64,000 bases of DNA from Phycisphaerales bacterium AB-hyl4 (GCA_041821185.1 JBGUBD010000001.1:62001-126000), one strand, 5' to 3'. Shown: positions 9,616 through 18,689, counted from the stretch's first letter. The notes: generated by a model not told the origin, from the letters alone. Translations and numbers: made by a program.

Positions 9616-10926
9616 ATGGATGTGCAGCAGACAATTGCCAAACCTGCAACCCTCGAAGGCAGAGGACTGTTCGGCGGACATCCCGCGACGCTGACCTTCC
9701 GCCCGGCGCCGACGAACCACGGCGTGGTGTTCGTACGCACCGACATGGGCAAGGCCGAGATCCCCGCACTCGTCCAGTACGTCGTCAAACGCGCCCGCCG
9801 AACCGCGCTTAAATGCGGCGAAGCCAGCATCGACACCTGCGAGCACTGCCTCTCCGCCGTCGCCGCCCTGCAGATCGACAACCTGATCATCGAGGTCACC
9901 GGCCCGGAAGTGCCCGCCCTCGACGGATCCGCCAAACCATTTTTCGACGCCCTGACCGATGCGGGCATCGAAGCCAGCAGCGAACCCCGCCAACGCCTCA
10001 TCGTGACCGAGCCGGTCATGGTGCGTCATGAAGACACGATGGTCGCCGCCATGCCTTCCGAGGAGCCGGGGCTGCACCTGGTCTACGAACTCGATTATGG
10101 CAATAACGGCCCGATCGGTCGGCAACTCCGCGTGTTCGACTGCCACAACGGCAACTACGCCCACGATATCGCCCCCTCGCGCACCTTCGTGCTCGAACAG
10201 GAAGCCAACGTGCTGCGCGAGCGCGGCCTGGGCAAGCACCTCAGCCCCGACGACGTGCTGGTGATCGGCGACAAAGGCCCGCTTGGCACCAACAAGTTCC
10301 GCTTCGATGACGAGCCCGTCCGCCACAAGATGCTCGACCTGATCGGCGACCTCTACCTGCTGGGCGCACCGATCCAGGGCCGCATCGTCGCGTACAAGTC
10401 CGGCCACGCGCTGAACCACATGCTGGTGCGCAAGCTGATCAAGCAGCACCAGAGCCAGGTCCGCCGTCGACTCTCGCTGCACCGCAACGTGCTCGACATC
10501 CGCCGTATCGCCCGCATCCTGCCCCACCGCTACCCGATGCTGCTGGTGGACAGAATTGTTGAAATTGATGGTGACCGGCGGGCGATTGGCATCAAGAATG
10601 TCACGATGAACGAGCCATTCTTTCAGGGCCACTACCCCGGTACGCCGATCATGCCCGGGGTGCTTGTGGTCGAAGCGATGGCACAACTCTCGGGCGTGCT
10701 GATTGGACAAAAGCTGGAACACACCGGCAAGCTGGCAGTGCTGTTGAGTCTGGACCGTGTGAAGTTGCGTCGTCCGGTCACGCCGGGCGACCAGATCGTA
10801 ATGGAAGCCGAGGCGGTGCGTGTGCGAAGTCGTATCGCGCACATGCGCTGCCGGGCATACGTGGCCGAGGAACTTGCAGCCGAGGCCGAGGTGAAGTTCA
10901 TGCTCGTGGACGATGACCAGGAATGA
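9616..10926 (+). CDS. lpxC-fabZ: Bifunctional UDP-3-O-acyl-GlcNAc deacetylase / 3-hydroxyacyl-ACP dehydratase
   Basis: 436 residues. Residues 1 to about 285 are LpxC, the zinc deacetylase committing UDP-sugar to lipid A: zinc ligands H77 (TCEHCLSA), H237 and D241 (HKMLDLIGD), and the catalytic histidine in SGHALN (H264). Residues about 295-436 are FabZ, the dehydratase of fatty-acid elongation: ILPHRYPMLLVDR, the catalytic histidine in FFQGHYPGTPIMPG (H339), and glutamate E353 in VEAMAQ. This natural fusion is known from Bacteroidetes and other phyla. It links the two enzymes that compete for hydroxyacyl-ACP. It is followed by lpxA, completing the lpxD-lpxC/fabZ-lpxA set. Confidence 0.97.
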   Translation: MDVQQTIAKPATLEGRGLFGGHPATLTFRPAPTNHGVVFVRTDMGKAEIPALVQYVVKRARRTALKCGEASIDTCEHCLSAVAALQIDNLIIEVTGPEVPALDGSAKPFFDALTDAGIEASSEPRQRLIVTEPVMVRHEDTMVAAMPSEEPGLHLVYELDYGNNGPIGRQLRVFDCHNGNYAHDIAPSRTFVLEQEANVLRERGLGKHLSPDDVLVIGDKGPLGTNKFRFDDEPVRHKMLDLIGDLYLLGAPIQGRIVAYKSGHALNHMLVRKLIKQHQSQVRRRLSLHRNVLDIRRIARILPHRYPMLLVDRIVEIDGDRRAIGIKNVTMNEPFFQGHYPGTPIMPGVLVVEAMAQLSGVLIGQKLEHTGKLAVLLSLDRVKLRRPVTPGDQIVMEAEAVRVRSRIAHMRCRAYVAEELAAEAEVKFMLVDDDQE

Positions 10927-10928
10927 AA

Positions 10929-11036
10929 GGCGATTTCGGATTTGGAATTTCGAATTTCGAATTTGCCGCGACCCTCAAACCGTCAGCGAATCAACGGTCA
11001 AATTCGAAATCCCAAATCCGAAATTCGAAATACATA
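10929..11036. repeat. Imperfect inverted AATTTCGAA word repeat between lpxC-fabZ and lpxA
   Basis: The left part repeats TTTCGAATTTCGAATTTG and the right part contains its reverse-complement words (CAAATTCGAAATCCCAAATC, then GAAATTCGAAAT), separated by about 30 bases. It fills the whole spacer. It is AT-rich in contrast to the neighbouring genes and ends two bases before the lpxA start. Confidence 0.7.
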
Positions 11037-11038
11037 GA

Positions 11039-11884
11039 ATGCCCAAAATTCACCCCCTAGCCGTGATCGAGCCGGGCGCGAAGCTCGCGGACGATGTCGA
11101 GGTCGGGCCGTTCTGCCACGTCGGGCCGAAGGTCAAGATCGGCGCCGGCACACGGTTGATCTCAAACGTTTCAATCTACGGCCGAACGACCATTGGCAGC
11201 CACAACACGCTTTGGCCCCATGTCGTGCTCGGCGGCGATCCGCAAGACCTCAAGTTCAAAGGCGAAGACTCGCAACTGATCATCGGCGATCACAATGACC
11301 TGCGCGAAGGTGTCACCATCCACAAAGGCACCGCCGCGGATCACAACATCACACGCGTCGGCGATCACAACCTCATCATGGCCTACGTTCACGTCGGCCA
11401 CGACTGCGTGCTCGGCTCGCATCTGGTGATCGCCAACGCCGTGCAGCTCGCCGGCCACATCCTCATCGAAGATCACGCCGTCATCGGCGGCGCAACCGCC
11501 ATCCACCACTGGGTCGCCATCCGCCAGTACGCCTTCGTCGCTGGCATGACACGCATCGTGCAGGACGTCCCGCCGTTCATGATCGTCGAGGGCATGCCTG
11601 CCCGCGTGCGAAAAGTAAACACCGTGCTGCTCAAACGCCACCACTTCCCGCAGCCACAGATCAACGCGCTCAAAGAAGCGCACCGCCTGCTGTTCGGCGG
11701 CGTCGATGAAGAAAACCATGTGGGCAATATGACCCGCAACCTCGAAACGCTCGAAGCAAAAGTCGGAAACGACTGGGCGTTGCGAGCCCTGCTCGAAGCC
11801 GTTCGGGAGTCCACCCGCGGCATCTTCGGCCGACACCGCGAAGCCTTCCGACAAGACAACCGTTACACCAACCCCGTCCGCTGA
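11039..11884 (+). CDS. lpxA: Acyl-ACP-UDP-N-acetylglucosamine O-acyltransferase
   Basis: First enzyme of lipid A synthesis. The ATG at 11039 gives MPKIHPLAVIEPGAKLADD, typical for LpxA; the longer frame from 10913 would translate the intergenic repeat and is rejected. Hexapeptide beta-helix repeats fill about residues 5-190, with the catalytic-histidine motif AYVHVGHDC. A C-terminal helical domain follows (KRHHFPQPQINALKEAHRLL). The 281 residues are slightly more than the usual 255-265, because of a longer tail. Confidence 0.96.
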   Translation: MPKIHPLAVIEPGAKLADDVEVGPFCHVGPKVKIGAGTRLISNVSIYGRTTIGSHNTLWPHVVLGGDPQDLKFKGEDSQLIIGDHNDLREGVTIHKGTAADHNITRVGDHNLIMAYVHVGHDCVLGSHLVIANAVQLAGHILIEDHAVIGGATAIHHWVAIRQYAFVAGMTRIVQDVPPFMIVEGMPARVRKVNTVLLKRHHFPQPQINALKEAHRLLFGGVDEENHVGNMTRNLETLEAKVGNDWALRALLEAVRESTRGIFGRHREAFRQDNRYTNPVR

Positions 11885-12023
11885 AATGGTCAACGGCTGC
11901 GGCACACGGACGGCAAGGTGGCACGGCGGGACGACCTCGAAACCCGCTCCAACGCCACGCCCCAAATCGCGGCCATCCGAAGCCGCTTCTCAATAAATTC
12001 GCGATAGGAATCACACAGCCAAC

Positions 12024-12057
12024 GAAAAAGGGCTTACGTCGATTGACGTAAGCCCTT
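12024..12057 (-). terminator. Terminator behind tRNA-Leu
   Basis: A perfect 13-base stem (12028-12040 with 12045-12057), a GATT loop, and five T on the minus strand beyond it. It lies about 10 bases downstream of the tRNA 3' end. It could also stop plus-strand transcription coming from lpxA. Confidence 0.85.
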
Positions 12058-12067
12058 GTCATTTCAA

Positions 12068-12154
12068 TGCGGCCGAGAGGATTCGAACCTCCACGAGGGT
12101 ATAAGCCTCACTAGGACCTGAACCTAGCGCGTCTGCCAGTTCCGCCACGGCCGC
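12068..12154 (-). tRNA. tRNA-Leu (anticodon CAG)
   Basis: Minus-strand sequence begins GCGGCCG and ends CGGCCGC plus discriminator A; the acceptor stem pairs perfectly over seven bases. The anticodon stem CTAGG/CCTAG encloses TTCAGGT, giving anticodon CAG. A long class II variable arm (TGAGGCTTATACCCTCG region) and the T-arm GGTTCGAATCC are present. CCA is not encoded. Confidence 0.97.
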
Positions 12155-12233
12155 GACTGGCCCCCCAACCTTAGCGGGGAGCAGAGCAGTTTACGCATTC
12201 GTGCCAAACAATCAAGCCGACCCGTCATGCGCG

Positions 12234-12935
12234 TCAGTCGAACCAGTGCCGCAGAACCGTCGGCGTAATGCCCGCCAGCTCCGGCACGACGCGGTCGGCC
12301 TGGCGCAGCGACTCGGCCGGGCTGGTCGTGGTCAGCCCCAGCGTCCGCAGGCCCGCCGCATGCGCCGACGCCAACCCGGCTGCCGTGTCTTCGATCGCCA
12401 GGCACTCGCGCGGGCTCAGCAGCAGCTCAGGGTGCGTCTCCGCCAGCCGTTGCACTGCCAGCACGTAGCTTTGCGGTGCGGGCTTGGATCGCTCGACATC
12501 GTCCGCCGTGACGATGGTGGTGAACTGGTCCAGCCGACCGAGTTGGCCGAGGATCAGCTCGATGTCGGCCCGGGTCGCACCGCTGGCGATCGCCACCGGC
12601 ATCGCCGCCGCCGCCGCGTCGAGCAACTCCATCGCGCCGGGAATCGGCTCGATCCCCTTCGCAACCCGCTGCTCGAATGCACGCTGCTTTTCGTCCATCA
12701 ACTCGCGCAATGGCTCGTCCACCTCCGTCTCGCTGACCGTCTGCCCCGCCTTGGCGAGGATCGTCCGCATCGCGTCGCGATCGTCGAAGCCGATCAGGTC
12801 GTTGAGGTATTCCCGGTAATCGAACGTTACGCCCAACGGCTTGGCCACCGCGAGCATCGCCTCGTAATGCAACGGCTCGGAGTCGACCAGCACACCATCA
12901 AAATCAAAAACAATGGCTTTCAACATGCCCGCCAT
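12234..12935 (-). CDS. HAD-superfamily phosphatase (beta-phosphoglucomutase-like)
   Basis: About 233 residues. The HAD nucleophile motif FDFDGVLVDSEPLH at the N-terminus includes both aspartates; motif II is ASGAT, and motif III/IV includes KPAPQSY and IEDTAAGL. The helical cap between motif I and II makes it subfamily IA, like beta-phosphoglucomutase and phosphoglycolate phosphatase. Substrate cannot be assigned. The start is MAGMLK at 12935 or MLK at 12926; an upstream extension would run through the palindrome at 12964 and is unlikely. Confidence 0.88.
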   Translation of the reverse strand: MAGMLKAIVFDFDGVLVDSEPLHYEAMLAVAKPLGVTFDYREYLNDLIGFDDRDAMRTILAKAGQTVSETEVDEPLRELMDEKQRAFEQRVAKGIEPIPGAMELLDAAAAAMPVAIASGATRADIELILGQLGRLDQFTTIVTADDVERSKPAPQSYVLAVQRLAETHPELLLSPRECLAIEDTAAGLASAHAAGLRTLGLTTTSPAESLRQADRVVPELAGITPTVLRHWFD

Positions 12936-12963
12936 TCTAAACAGAACTCGCCTGCATAACACA

Positions 12964-12992
12964 GAAGCCCACGGCGTAACGCCGTGGGCTTC
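12964..12992. repeat. CCCACGG palindrome (14-base arms)
   Basis: Perfect palindrome with a single central base. Arms read GAAGCCCACGGCGT and its complement. It is one of seven members of a dispersed family in this window and lies just upstream of the HAD gene. Confidence 0.9.
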
Positions 12993-13042
12993 GTGTGATT
13001 CGTCATTCAATTGCCAAACGCTCAAGAAGCGCTTCTGTCGCC

Positions 13043-13471
13043 TCACGCGACCGCGACGAGCTCGATCTCAAACGACAGGTCCTTGCCCGCGAGCGGGTGG
13101 TTCGCATCGATCGTGATGTTCTGCTCGGACACGTCGGTCACGCGGACGGGGATGGGCTGGCCGTTGGGCTGCTGCATCTGCAACTGCTGGCCGACTTCCG
13201 GATCGAGGTTCTCAGGCAACTGGCTTCGTTCGACCTGAACGACGGCCTCTTCGTTGCGCTGGCCGTACGCTTTCTCCGCGGGGATGGTGGTGGTGGTCTT
13301 TTGCCCCGGTTCGAGGCCTTCGACTGCCTCTTCGAAGCCGGGGATGATCTGGCCTTCGCCGAGCGTGAACTCAATCGGTTCGCGTTCGACGGACGTGTCA
13401 AACACCGTACCGTCATCGAGTTTGCCGGTGTAATGCACCTTGACGGTGTCGCCTTGCTTGACCTGTGCCAT
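13043..13471 (-). CDS. FKBP-type peptidyl-prolyl isomerase (SlyD-like)
   Basis: 142 residues. The FKBP signature [18 protein letters not shown] near the N-terminus is followed by a flap-like insert (about 70-120) and the returning strand [19 protein letters not shown], which is the SlyD-like arrangement. There is no signal peptide, so it is cytoplasmic. The histidine-rich SlyD tail is missing. It would catalyse proline isomerisation with chaperone activity. Confidence 0.93.
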   Translation of the reverse strand: MAQVKQGDTVKVHYTGKLDDGTVFDTSVEREPIEFTLGEGQIIPGFEEAVEGLEPGQKTTTTIPAEKAYGQRNEEAVVQVERSQLPENLDPEVGQQLQMQQPNGQPIPVRVTDVSEQNITIDANHPLAGKDLSFEIELVAVA

Positions 13472-13599
13472 GATTCTGGCCTTTCCTGGTAGTCACGATT
13501 GCTCCAGCCGCTCCGCACAAATGCGAGCGACACGATCTGCATTGTAGCGCAATGCCGTTGCTGCGCCGATCTTTTCTCGACACGACATGCGCTTCAACG

Positions 13600-13630
13600 A
13601 AAAACCCCCGACCGCGCGAGCGACCGGGGG
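13600..13630 (-). terminator. Terminator of the RRM-protein gene
   Basis: A strong GC stem (CCCCCGGTCGC pairing with GCGGTCGGGGG) with a short loop, followed by five T on the minus strand. It lies about 40 bases beyond the RRM gene stop. Confidence 0.85.
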
Positions 13631-13670
13631 CCTGATTTTCATCATGAGGCTGTGGTACAGCCGGGGTTGC

Positions 13671-14033
13671 TTACCAGCGATCGCGGCCACCGCCGCCACC
13701 GCCACCGTAGCCACCACCGCCGCCGCCACCACCGCGACGGCCACCGCCGCCGCCGCCACCGTAACCGCCACCACCGCCGCCACCACGCGGCTCGCGCGGA
13801 CGGGCTTCGTTGACGGTCAGCGTGCGACCTTCAAATTCCTGGCCGTTGAGGGCCTCGATGGCCTCCTTGGCTTCACTGTCATTGGCCATGGTCACGAAGG
13901 CGAAACCGCGCGGCCGACCGGTGTCCCGGTCGGTGATCACAGCCACCTCGTCAACCTGTCCGTAATTGGTGAAAAGCCCCTCGAGGGACTCCTGCGTCGT
14001 CTGAAACGACATGTTGCCAACATAAATCTTCAT
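13671..14033 (-). CDS. Glycine-rich RRM RNA-binding protein
   Basis: 120 residues. One RNA-recognition motif covers about residues 1-80: RNP2 is KIYVGNMSF and RNP1 is RGFAFVTM. A tail of about 35 residues follows, made almost only of glycine with a few Arg and Tyr. This matches the bacterial/cyanobacterial cold-inducible RNP family, which bind and protect single-stranded RNA. A long untranslated stretch lies upstream, as is common for cold-responsive members; that regulation is inferred and not shown. Confidence 0.93.
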   Translation of the reverse strand: MKIYVGNMSFQTTQESLEGLFTNYGQVDEVAVITDRDTGRPRGFAFVTMANDSEAKEAIEALNGQEFEGRTLTVNEARPREPRGGGGGGGYGGGGGGGRRGGGGGGGGYGGGGGGGRDRW

Positions 14034-14373
14034 CGCGAAACTCCAGACTTAGTGACCGTCGGAAGCTTCGCCTCGAATCTTGTAATCTTCACGAGTGGAA
14101 CCTGCGGCGAGTCACGGTTGAGAAACAGCCGGGTCCATTACCCAGCTACGAAAGCCGTCGTTTCGCTGTTCACGAAACGCCGAAATACAGGTCGGCTACC
14201 AACACAGGCGCACCGTCCAACGCCCCAAGCATACCCGCAACTGGCGAAAAAGGAAAGTAATTCCCAAAAATCTTTCCAAAGCCAAAAACCCTTCCGCAAC
14301 CAACAACCTGACATCCGTCCCATTTCGCCGCTCACCGACACGGCCCGGCTACAATACCCCCAACCACCGGGCC
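14034..14373. other. Divergent intergenic region (RRM gene / msrA)
   Basis: About 340 bases between the divergent RRM and msrA genes, so it must carry both promoters. A local AT- and A-rich patch lies around 14240-14290. No convincing gene, and no clear consensus promoter could be fixed. Confidence 0.45.
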
Positions 14374-15072
14374 ATGGAACACCACACGATGCCAGACGCG
14401 CCCTCCTTCTGGACCGGAGCACTCCTGATGATGCTGATGAGCTTTGCGGGTTTTTCCTGTGATCACCCCACCGGGCCTACCGGCGGCCTGCCCGAACCGC
14501 GAACCAACGCAGCCGAGCCCACCGACGCCGGCCCGCGCGAAGCCGTCTTCGCAGGCGGCTGCTTCTGGTGCGTCGAAGCCGTCTTCCAGCAACTCGCCGG
14601 CGTCAGCGAGGTCACCAGCGGATACGCCGGCGGCGACGCCGACTCCGCCAACTACGAACAGGTCGCCTCCGGCATGACCGACCACGCCGAGGTCGTCCGC
14701 GTCGTCTACGACCCCAACGTCATCAGCTACGCCGCCCTGCTCCGTGTCTTCTTCGCCACCCACGACCCCACGCAGCTCAACCGCCAGGGACCCGACCACG
14801 GCCGACAGTATCGGTCCGCCATCTTCTACAAAGATGAGCATCAACAACGCGCCGCTGCGGACTACATCGCCCAGCTCACCGAAGCGAACGCTTACGACCG
14901 CCCCATCGTCACCACGCTCGAACCGCTCGACGCGTTCTACGAGGCTGAGCAATACCATCAGGACTTCGCCGACCGTAACCCGATGCACCCCTACATCCGC
15001 CAGTGGGCGCTGCCGAAGGTCGACAAGGTCCAGACAAAATTCCCTGAAAAGCTGCGCGACCCCACGGATTAA
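14374..15072 (+). CDS. msrA: Peptide methionine sulfoxide reductase A, exported
   Basis: 232 residues. The catalytic motif AGGCFWCVE (about residues 60-68) with its nucleophilic cysteine, the SGYAGG loop and [20 protein letters not shown] are all diagnostic of MsrA. The N-terminus carries a hydrophobic segment ending MSFAGFSC, a signal peptide probably with lipidation at that cysteine although the lipobox is atypical. The enzyme would therefore repair oxidised methionines of envelope proteins. It ends near a bidirectional terminator shared with gspD. Confidence 0.94.
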   Translation: MEHHTMPDAPSFWTGALLMMLMSFAGFSCDHPTGPTGGLPEPRTNAAEPTDAGPREAVFAGGCFWCVEAVFQQLAGVSEVTSGYAGGDADSANYEQVASGMTDHAEVVRVVYDPNVISYAALLRVFFATHDPTQLNRQGPDHGRQYRSAIFYKDEHQQRAAADYIAQLTEANAYDRPIVTTLEPLDAFYEAEQYHQDFADRNPMHPYIRQWALPKVDKVQTKFPEKLRDPTD

Positions 15073-15094
15073 ATAACCAACGACAAACCCACCC

Positions 15095-15126
15095 CGAGGC
15101 AGAGCCGCTTAAGCTGCTCTGCCTCG
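15095..15126. terminator. Bidirectional hairpin between msrA and gspD
   Basis: Perfect 10-base arms CGAGGCAGAG and CTCTGCCTCG around a 12-base loop, sited between two convergent genes. There is no long T run on either side, so its strength as a terminator is uncertain. Confidence 0.6.
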
Positions 15127-15137
15127 TCCAATCCCAC

Positions 15138-17324
15138 TCACTCACTCGTCTCCGGCCGCATCCGTCGCATATGCCTCTCCAACGCACCGGGCTCCACCGC
15201 TTCCGGGACGATGTCCGTATTATGCAGCTCGCGATCGCCGAGCCCTTCCAGCGTCATCGGATCCTTCACCACCTCCGGCGTGAGGAAGATCAACAGTTCC
15301 GTCTTGGTCAGCGAATCCGACGTATTGCGGAACAACGCCCCAAGCAGCGGAATGTCGCCAAGTAGCGGCACCTTGTTCACAATCTGAGTCTTGCTGTCTT
15401 CCATCAACCCGCCGATGACAATCGTCTGACCATCGCGCACCGCCACGCGCGCGTTCGCAGCCCGGCGGGAAAAGATCGGCGCCTGCACCGTCTCCGAAAT
15501 CCGTATCGACGAATCCGTGATCGCCGAGATCTCCGGCGACACGTCCAGCGTCACCAACCCGTCCGGATTGATGTGCGGCGTCACCGTCAAAATAATGCCG
15601 ATGTCTTCATACTCAATATCGTTGATCACCTGCCCCGCGTCCGTCGTCCGCGACCGTCGAATGAACGGCACATTGTTGCCGACGATGATCGACGCTTCCT
15701 GGTTATCGCTCGTCAGAATCGATGGCCGAGAGAGCACGTCAATCTTCGAGTCCCGCCCCAACGCGCGGATCGTCGCCTGCACGTCCGTCTCCAGCATGCG
15801 GAACACCATGCCCGCGCCAGGCTGCGTCGCTTCCTGCGCCACGTTCAAACTGGTGAACAGCGTCGTCTGCCCCGAATCGCGCGGATTGATCACCGACCAC
15901 TCCGCGCCGAGTTCCAGCCCACGCTCGTGCGTCACCTCGGCAATCAGCACACGAATCACCACCTGCGGCACCGGCCGATCCAGCTCATCGAGGATGCCGC
16001 GCAACTGCTCAAAATTACGGCTACTCGTCAGCAAAATCAGCGTGTTCGTGTCCGGGTCGGCGACGATGCTGATGCCGCCATCCAGATCGCTGGCGTTTTC
16101 CAACAGCTCGGCCGCTTCCCGGTCATCGAACTGCGACCAGATCGGCGCATCCGTCATCGTTCGGCCGTCCTCGCCGTTGAGCTGCGCAAGCAACCCCGCA
16201 TCCGCCAGCCGATTGTCCGGGTCCGGCAACGCATCCCCCGCATCACCCCCGCGCCAACCACCGCCACCGCCACCACCTCCGCCGCCACCGCGTCGTGGTG
16301 CGACACCACCACCGCCGCCACCGCGGACGTTCGTGCCGTTGCGCGTGACCAAGTTGGCTGTCTGAAGCAGGTTGTTGAGCACCTCGGCCATCTGCTGTGC
16401 CCGGCCGTTCTTCACCGAATAAACCATCACCGCCTGCGTCGCCGCGGGGTTCGCATCGAGGTCTTCAAGCACGCCTTCGATGATCGCCAGCGTCTCCGGC
16501 GGGCCCGTCACCACCACCGTGTTCGTCCGCTCGTCCGCCGACGCCGTCACGTTCACGCCCGGCGAACCACCGTTGTCATCCTCATCCTCAATCATCCCCC
16601 GCGCCCGCATAAACCGTCGACGCGGGTCGCGCTCCTGCTGATCACGCCTGGCCGACTGCTCGCCGAACAACTCGTTGACCAGCCGCGCTGCATCACGCGC
16701 GCTCGCATACTCCAGCGCAAATACCCGCACATCCACCGCCGCCGCCAGTCCGCGATCCAGCGAGCTGACAATCTCCACGATTCGGCGGACATTCGAACCC
16801 GAACTGGTGAGTATCAGCGAATTCGTCCGCTCATTGGCTGTCAGCGTCGCGAACTCCGGCAGCAGCGGGTTCAGGTCGTCGCGCAACTGCCGGGCGTCCG
16901 CGTGGCGGATCGGAATCACCTGCGTGATGATCTGCTCGCCCACCTTGATCGCAGCCGGGTCGTTGCCCGCGTGCACCGGCACGTCATGCCGACGCGCGTC
17001 GTTGCGACGCACGATCCGCAGCGATCGCCCCGTGTGAATCGCCGCGTAACCCTGCTCGGCCAACACGCTGTTAAGCACGTCGATCGTGTCCTCCAGCGAC
17101 AACGGCTGACGACTGATCAACGTCACCCGCCCCTCCACATCCACGCTGCGCACCACCACCAGCCCCGCCTCTTCAGACAGGTAGTCGAGCACCGCATCCA
17201 GCGGCGCGTCGCGGAAGTTCAACGTCAGCCCCGCCTCCGTCTGGGCATGGCCGGGCAATGCGACGCCAAGCAACACCAGCGCCACCGTCAGCGAACACAC
17301 ACCCATGCGCAATTGGCTCAGCAT
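15138..17324 (-). CDS. gspD: Type II secretion secretin
   Basis: 728 residues: signal peptide (about 1-27, ending GHA), then N0 (LNFRDAPLDAVLDYLSEEAG) and two or more N-domains, then the C-terminal secretin domain with VIRVLIAEVTHERGLELG and DGQTIVIGGLMED. It forms the outer-membrane channel of the T2SS. A glycine-rich stretch of about 30 residues interrupts the N-domain series (about 320-355), where secretins often have a flexible loop. It is the last gene of the operon. The length is typical. Confidence 0.95.
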   Translation of the reverse strand: MLSQLRMGVCSLTVALVLLGVALPGHAQTEAGLTLNFRDAPLDAVLDYLSEEAGLVVVRSVDVEGRVTLISRQPLSLEDTIDVLNSVLAEQGYAAIHTGRSLRIVRRNDARRHDVPVHAGNDPAAIKVGEQIITQVIPIRHADARQLRDDLNPLLPEFATLTANERTNSLILTSSGSNVRRIVEIVSSLDRGLAAAVDVRVFALEYASARDAARLVNELFGEQSARRDQQERDPRRRFMRARGMIEDEDDNGGSPGVNVTASADERTNTVVVTGPPETLAIIEGVLEDLDANPAATQAVMVYSVKNGRAQQMAEVLNNLLQTANLVTRNGTNVRGGGGGGVAPRRGGGGGGGGGGGWRGGDAGDALPDPDNRLADAGLLAQLNGEDGRTMTDAPIWSQFDDREAAELLENASDLDGGISIVADPDTNTLILLTSSRNFEQLRGILDELDRPVPQVVIRVLIAEVTHERGLELGAEWSVINPRDSGQTTLFTSLNVAQEATQPGAGMVFRMLETDVQATIRALGRDSKIDVLSRPSILTSDNQEASIIVGNNVPFIRRSRTTDAGQVINDIEYEDIGIILTVTPHINPDGLVTLDVSPEISAITDSSIRISETVQAPIFSRRAANARVAVRDGQTIVIGGLMEDSKTQIVNKVPLLGDIPLLGALFRNTSDSLTKTELLIFLTPEVVKDPMTLEGLGDRELHNTDIVPEAVEPGALERHMRRMRPETSE

Positions 17325-17369
17325 CGTGGTTTCCTCATTGGCCGCGACCCCATCGCCGCGCGTGTACGG

Positions 17370-18128
17370 TCAGGCATCATCATCTTCATGCTCAGCCTCG
17401 TCCTCTTCTTCACGCTCGTACTCGGGCTCGCCTTCAGGCTCGCCCGCCACATCAGGTTCCCGCTCGTTTTCCGTCGCCCGACGTGACTCGCGGTCACCGC
17501 CCGCCCCGCCGCCGATCGCCTGCTGTCGGCGTTGACGCATCCGCTCAAGCACATCACTGCCACCCCCCGACCGACCACCCGCTCGCTCGCGATCGCTCGC
17601 CCCGTCTGCCCCGCCGCCCCGATCCGCTTGCCGCTCAACGCGCGGCGCTGCGTCGCCTGCCAGCGTCATGCCGATCGCCACTGTCTGCGTTTCGTCATCA
17701 CGTTCATATTCAAGCTCGTCGATCGCGATGGCTGTGATCCGCCGACCCGCCACCGTTTCACCCACGCCAACGCGAAGCAGCCTGCCCGACCCGTCTTCGA
17801 TCATCGCCACCGCCTGCTCGCCCCGCACCGCAAACCCGCGCAGCACCATCGACTGCCCCGGGTCCACCGGCTGGGCCTCACGCGGCTCCGACCGCGGCGG
17901 CGGATCGCGACGCGGCGGGTCCGGCTGCCGCCCACGCGTCGGCGAAAAAATGTTCCGCTCCACCAACACCTCATAACGCGCCGCATCGACTTCATCGCGA
18001 CCGCCATCGTCGGCCTGCACCCACGACGCCATGCTCATCACCACCCCAACGCACCCCAACCACCAGGCACGACTCATTCGCCACCCGTCCGCGCCCCGAC
18101 CATTCGCCTTAGTCTGTGTCCTTTTCAT
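17370..18128 (-). CDS. gspC: T2SS inner-membrane platform protein, GspC-like
   Basis: 252 residues. It has an N-terminal hydrophobic segment (about 20-40), the RNIFSPTRG motif typical of the homology region of GspC/PilP proteins, and a beta-rich domain (VLRGFAVRGEQAVAMIEDGSG). The C-terminal 100 residues are low complexity and end in a strongly acidic tail. No PDZ domain is seen, unlike classical GspC. It would link the secretin to the inner-membrane complex. The ATG overlaps the gspM stop by four bases. The gspC name rests on position and the homology-region motif. Confidence 0.75.
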   Translation of the reverse strand: MKRTQTKANGRGADGWRMSRAWWLGCVGVVMSMASWVQADDGGRDEVDAARYEVLVERNIFSPTRGRQPDPPRRDPPPRSEPREAQPVDPGQSMVLRGFAVRGEQAVAMIEDGSGRLLRVGVGETVAGRRITAIAIDELEYERDDETQTVAIGMTLAGDAAPRVERQADRGGGADGASDRERAGGRSGGGSDVLERMRQRRQQAIGGGAGGDRESRRATENEREPDVAGEPEGEPEYEREEEDEAEHEDDDA

Positions 18129-18682
18129 CGCCCTGCCCTCCCCGCACGAACCGGCCCTGACTGGGGTTGATCCGATGTGTACAACGTCGACACACGCAGA
18201 TTCATCGTCAACTGCTCCCCATCGCCGCGCGACGCCAGTTGCAGTTCCTGCACCCGCACCGGCAGCTCCGCCGACGCCAGTTGCCCGAGCATGCCGACCA
18301 TTTCCCCCATCGAGCCGGTCGCCACCACGCGCATGTGCACGCGTGGCAACCGATCGCCCGTTTCCACCCGGTCCGCCGACAGCGACGTCAACGACACGCC
18401 CGTGTCACTTGCCCATCCACTGACCGCCTGCGACAGCCTTGCCTCCGCGTCCGCCGCCGAGTCTGCCAGCCCCGACGCCTGCAACGCCGACCACCGCTGC
18501 TCCAGCGACGTCAGCCCGTCGTACAGCCGTTCGCCCGCTTCGCGTGCGTCGCGCTCGCGCTCGGCCGACTGTTGCAATCGCTCGCGATACGCCAGCGCCG
18601 GCTCAACAACCAACCGATCGCCAACGAACAACGCCACCAGCGTCAGCGTCACAATCGCAATCAGCTTCTCACGTCGGCTCAT
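18125..18682 (-). CDS. gspM: T2SS protein GspM-like
   Basis: 185 residues from the ATG at 18682 (the frame extends upstream, but that part overlaps gspL). One N-terminal membrane helix (IAIVTLTLVALFVGDRL) is followed by a coiled coil (about 30-80) and a C-terminal ferredoxin-like domain, the PilO/GspM layout. It would pair with GspL in the inner-membrane platform. It lies eight bases after gspL and overlaps gspC. Confidence 0.8.
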   Translation of the reverse strand: MSRREKLIAIVTLTLVALFVGDRLVVEPALAYRERLQQSAERERDAREAGERLYDGLTSLEQRWSALQASGLADSAADAEARLSQAVSGWASDTGVSLTSLSADRVETGDRLPRVHMRVVATGSMGEMVGMLGQLASAELPVRVQELQLASRGDGEQLTMNLRVSTLYTSDQPQSGPVRAGRAGR

Positions 18683-18689
18683 CTGCACG

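Noticed and set aside
10913..11038. LpxA start at 10913
   Set aside because: The extra 42 residues are a translation of the AATTTCGAA repeat; the ATG at 11039 gives the normal LpxA N-terminus.
13671..13790. Tandem repeat in the RRM gene as a mobile or CRISPR-like array
   Set aside because: The reiterated CCGCCACC triplets are simply the glycine-rich coding tail in frame.
15573..17486. A 637-codon open frame on the plus strand, antisense to gspD
   Set aside because: Its product is a high-Arg/His, low-hydrophobicity sequence typical of the opposite strand of a GC-rich gene, while gspD on the minus strand has full secretin motifs.
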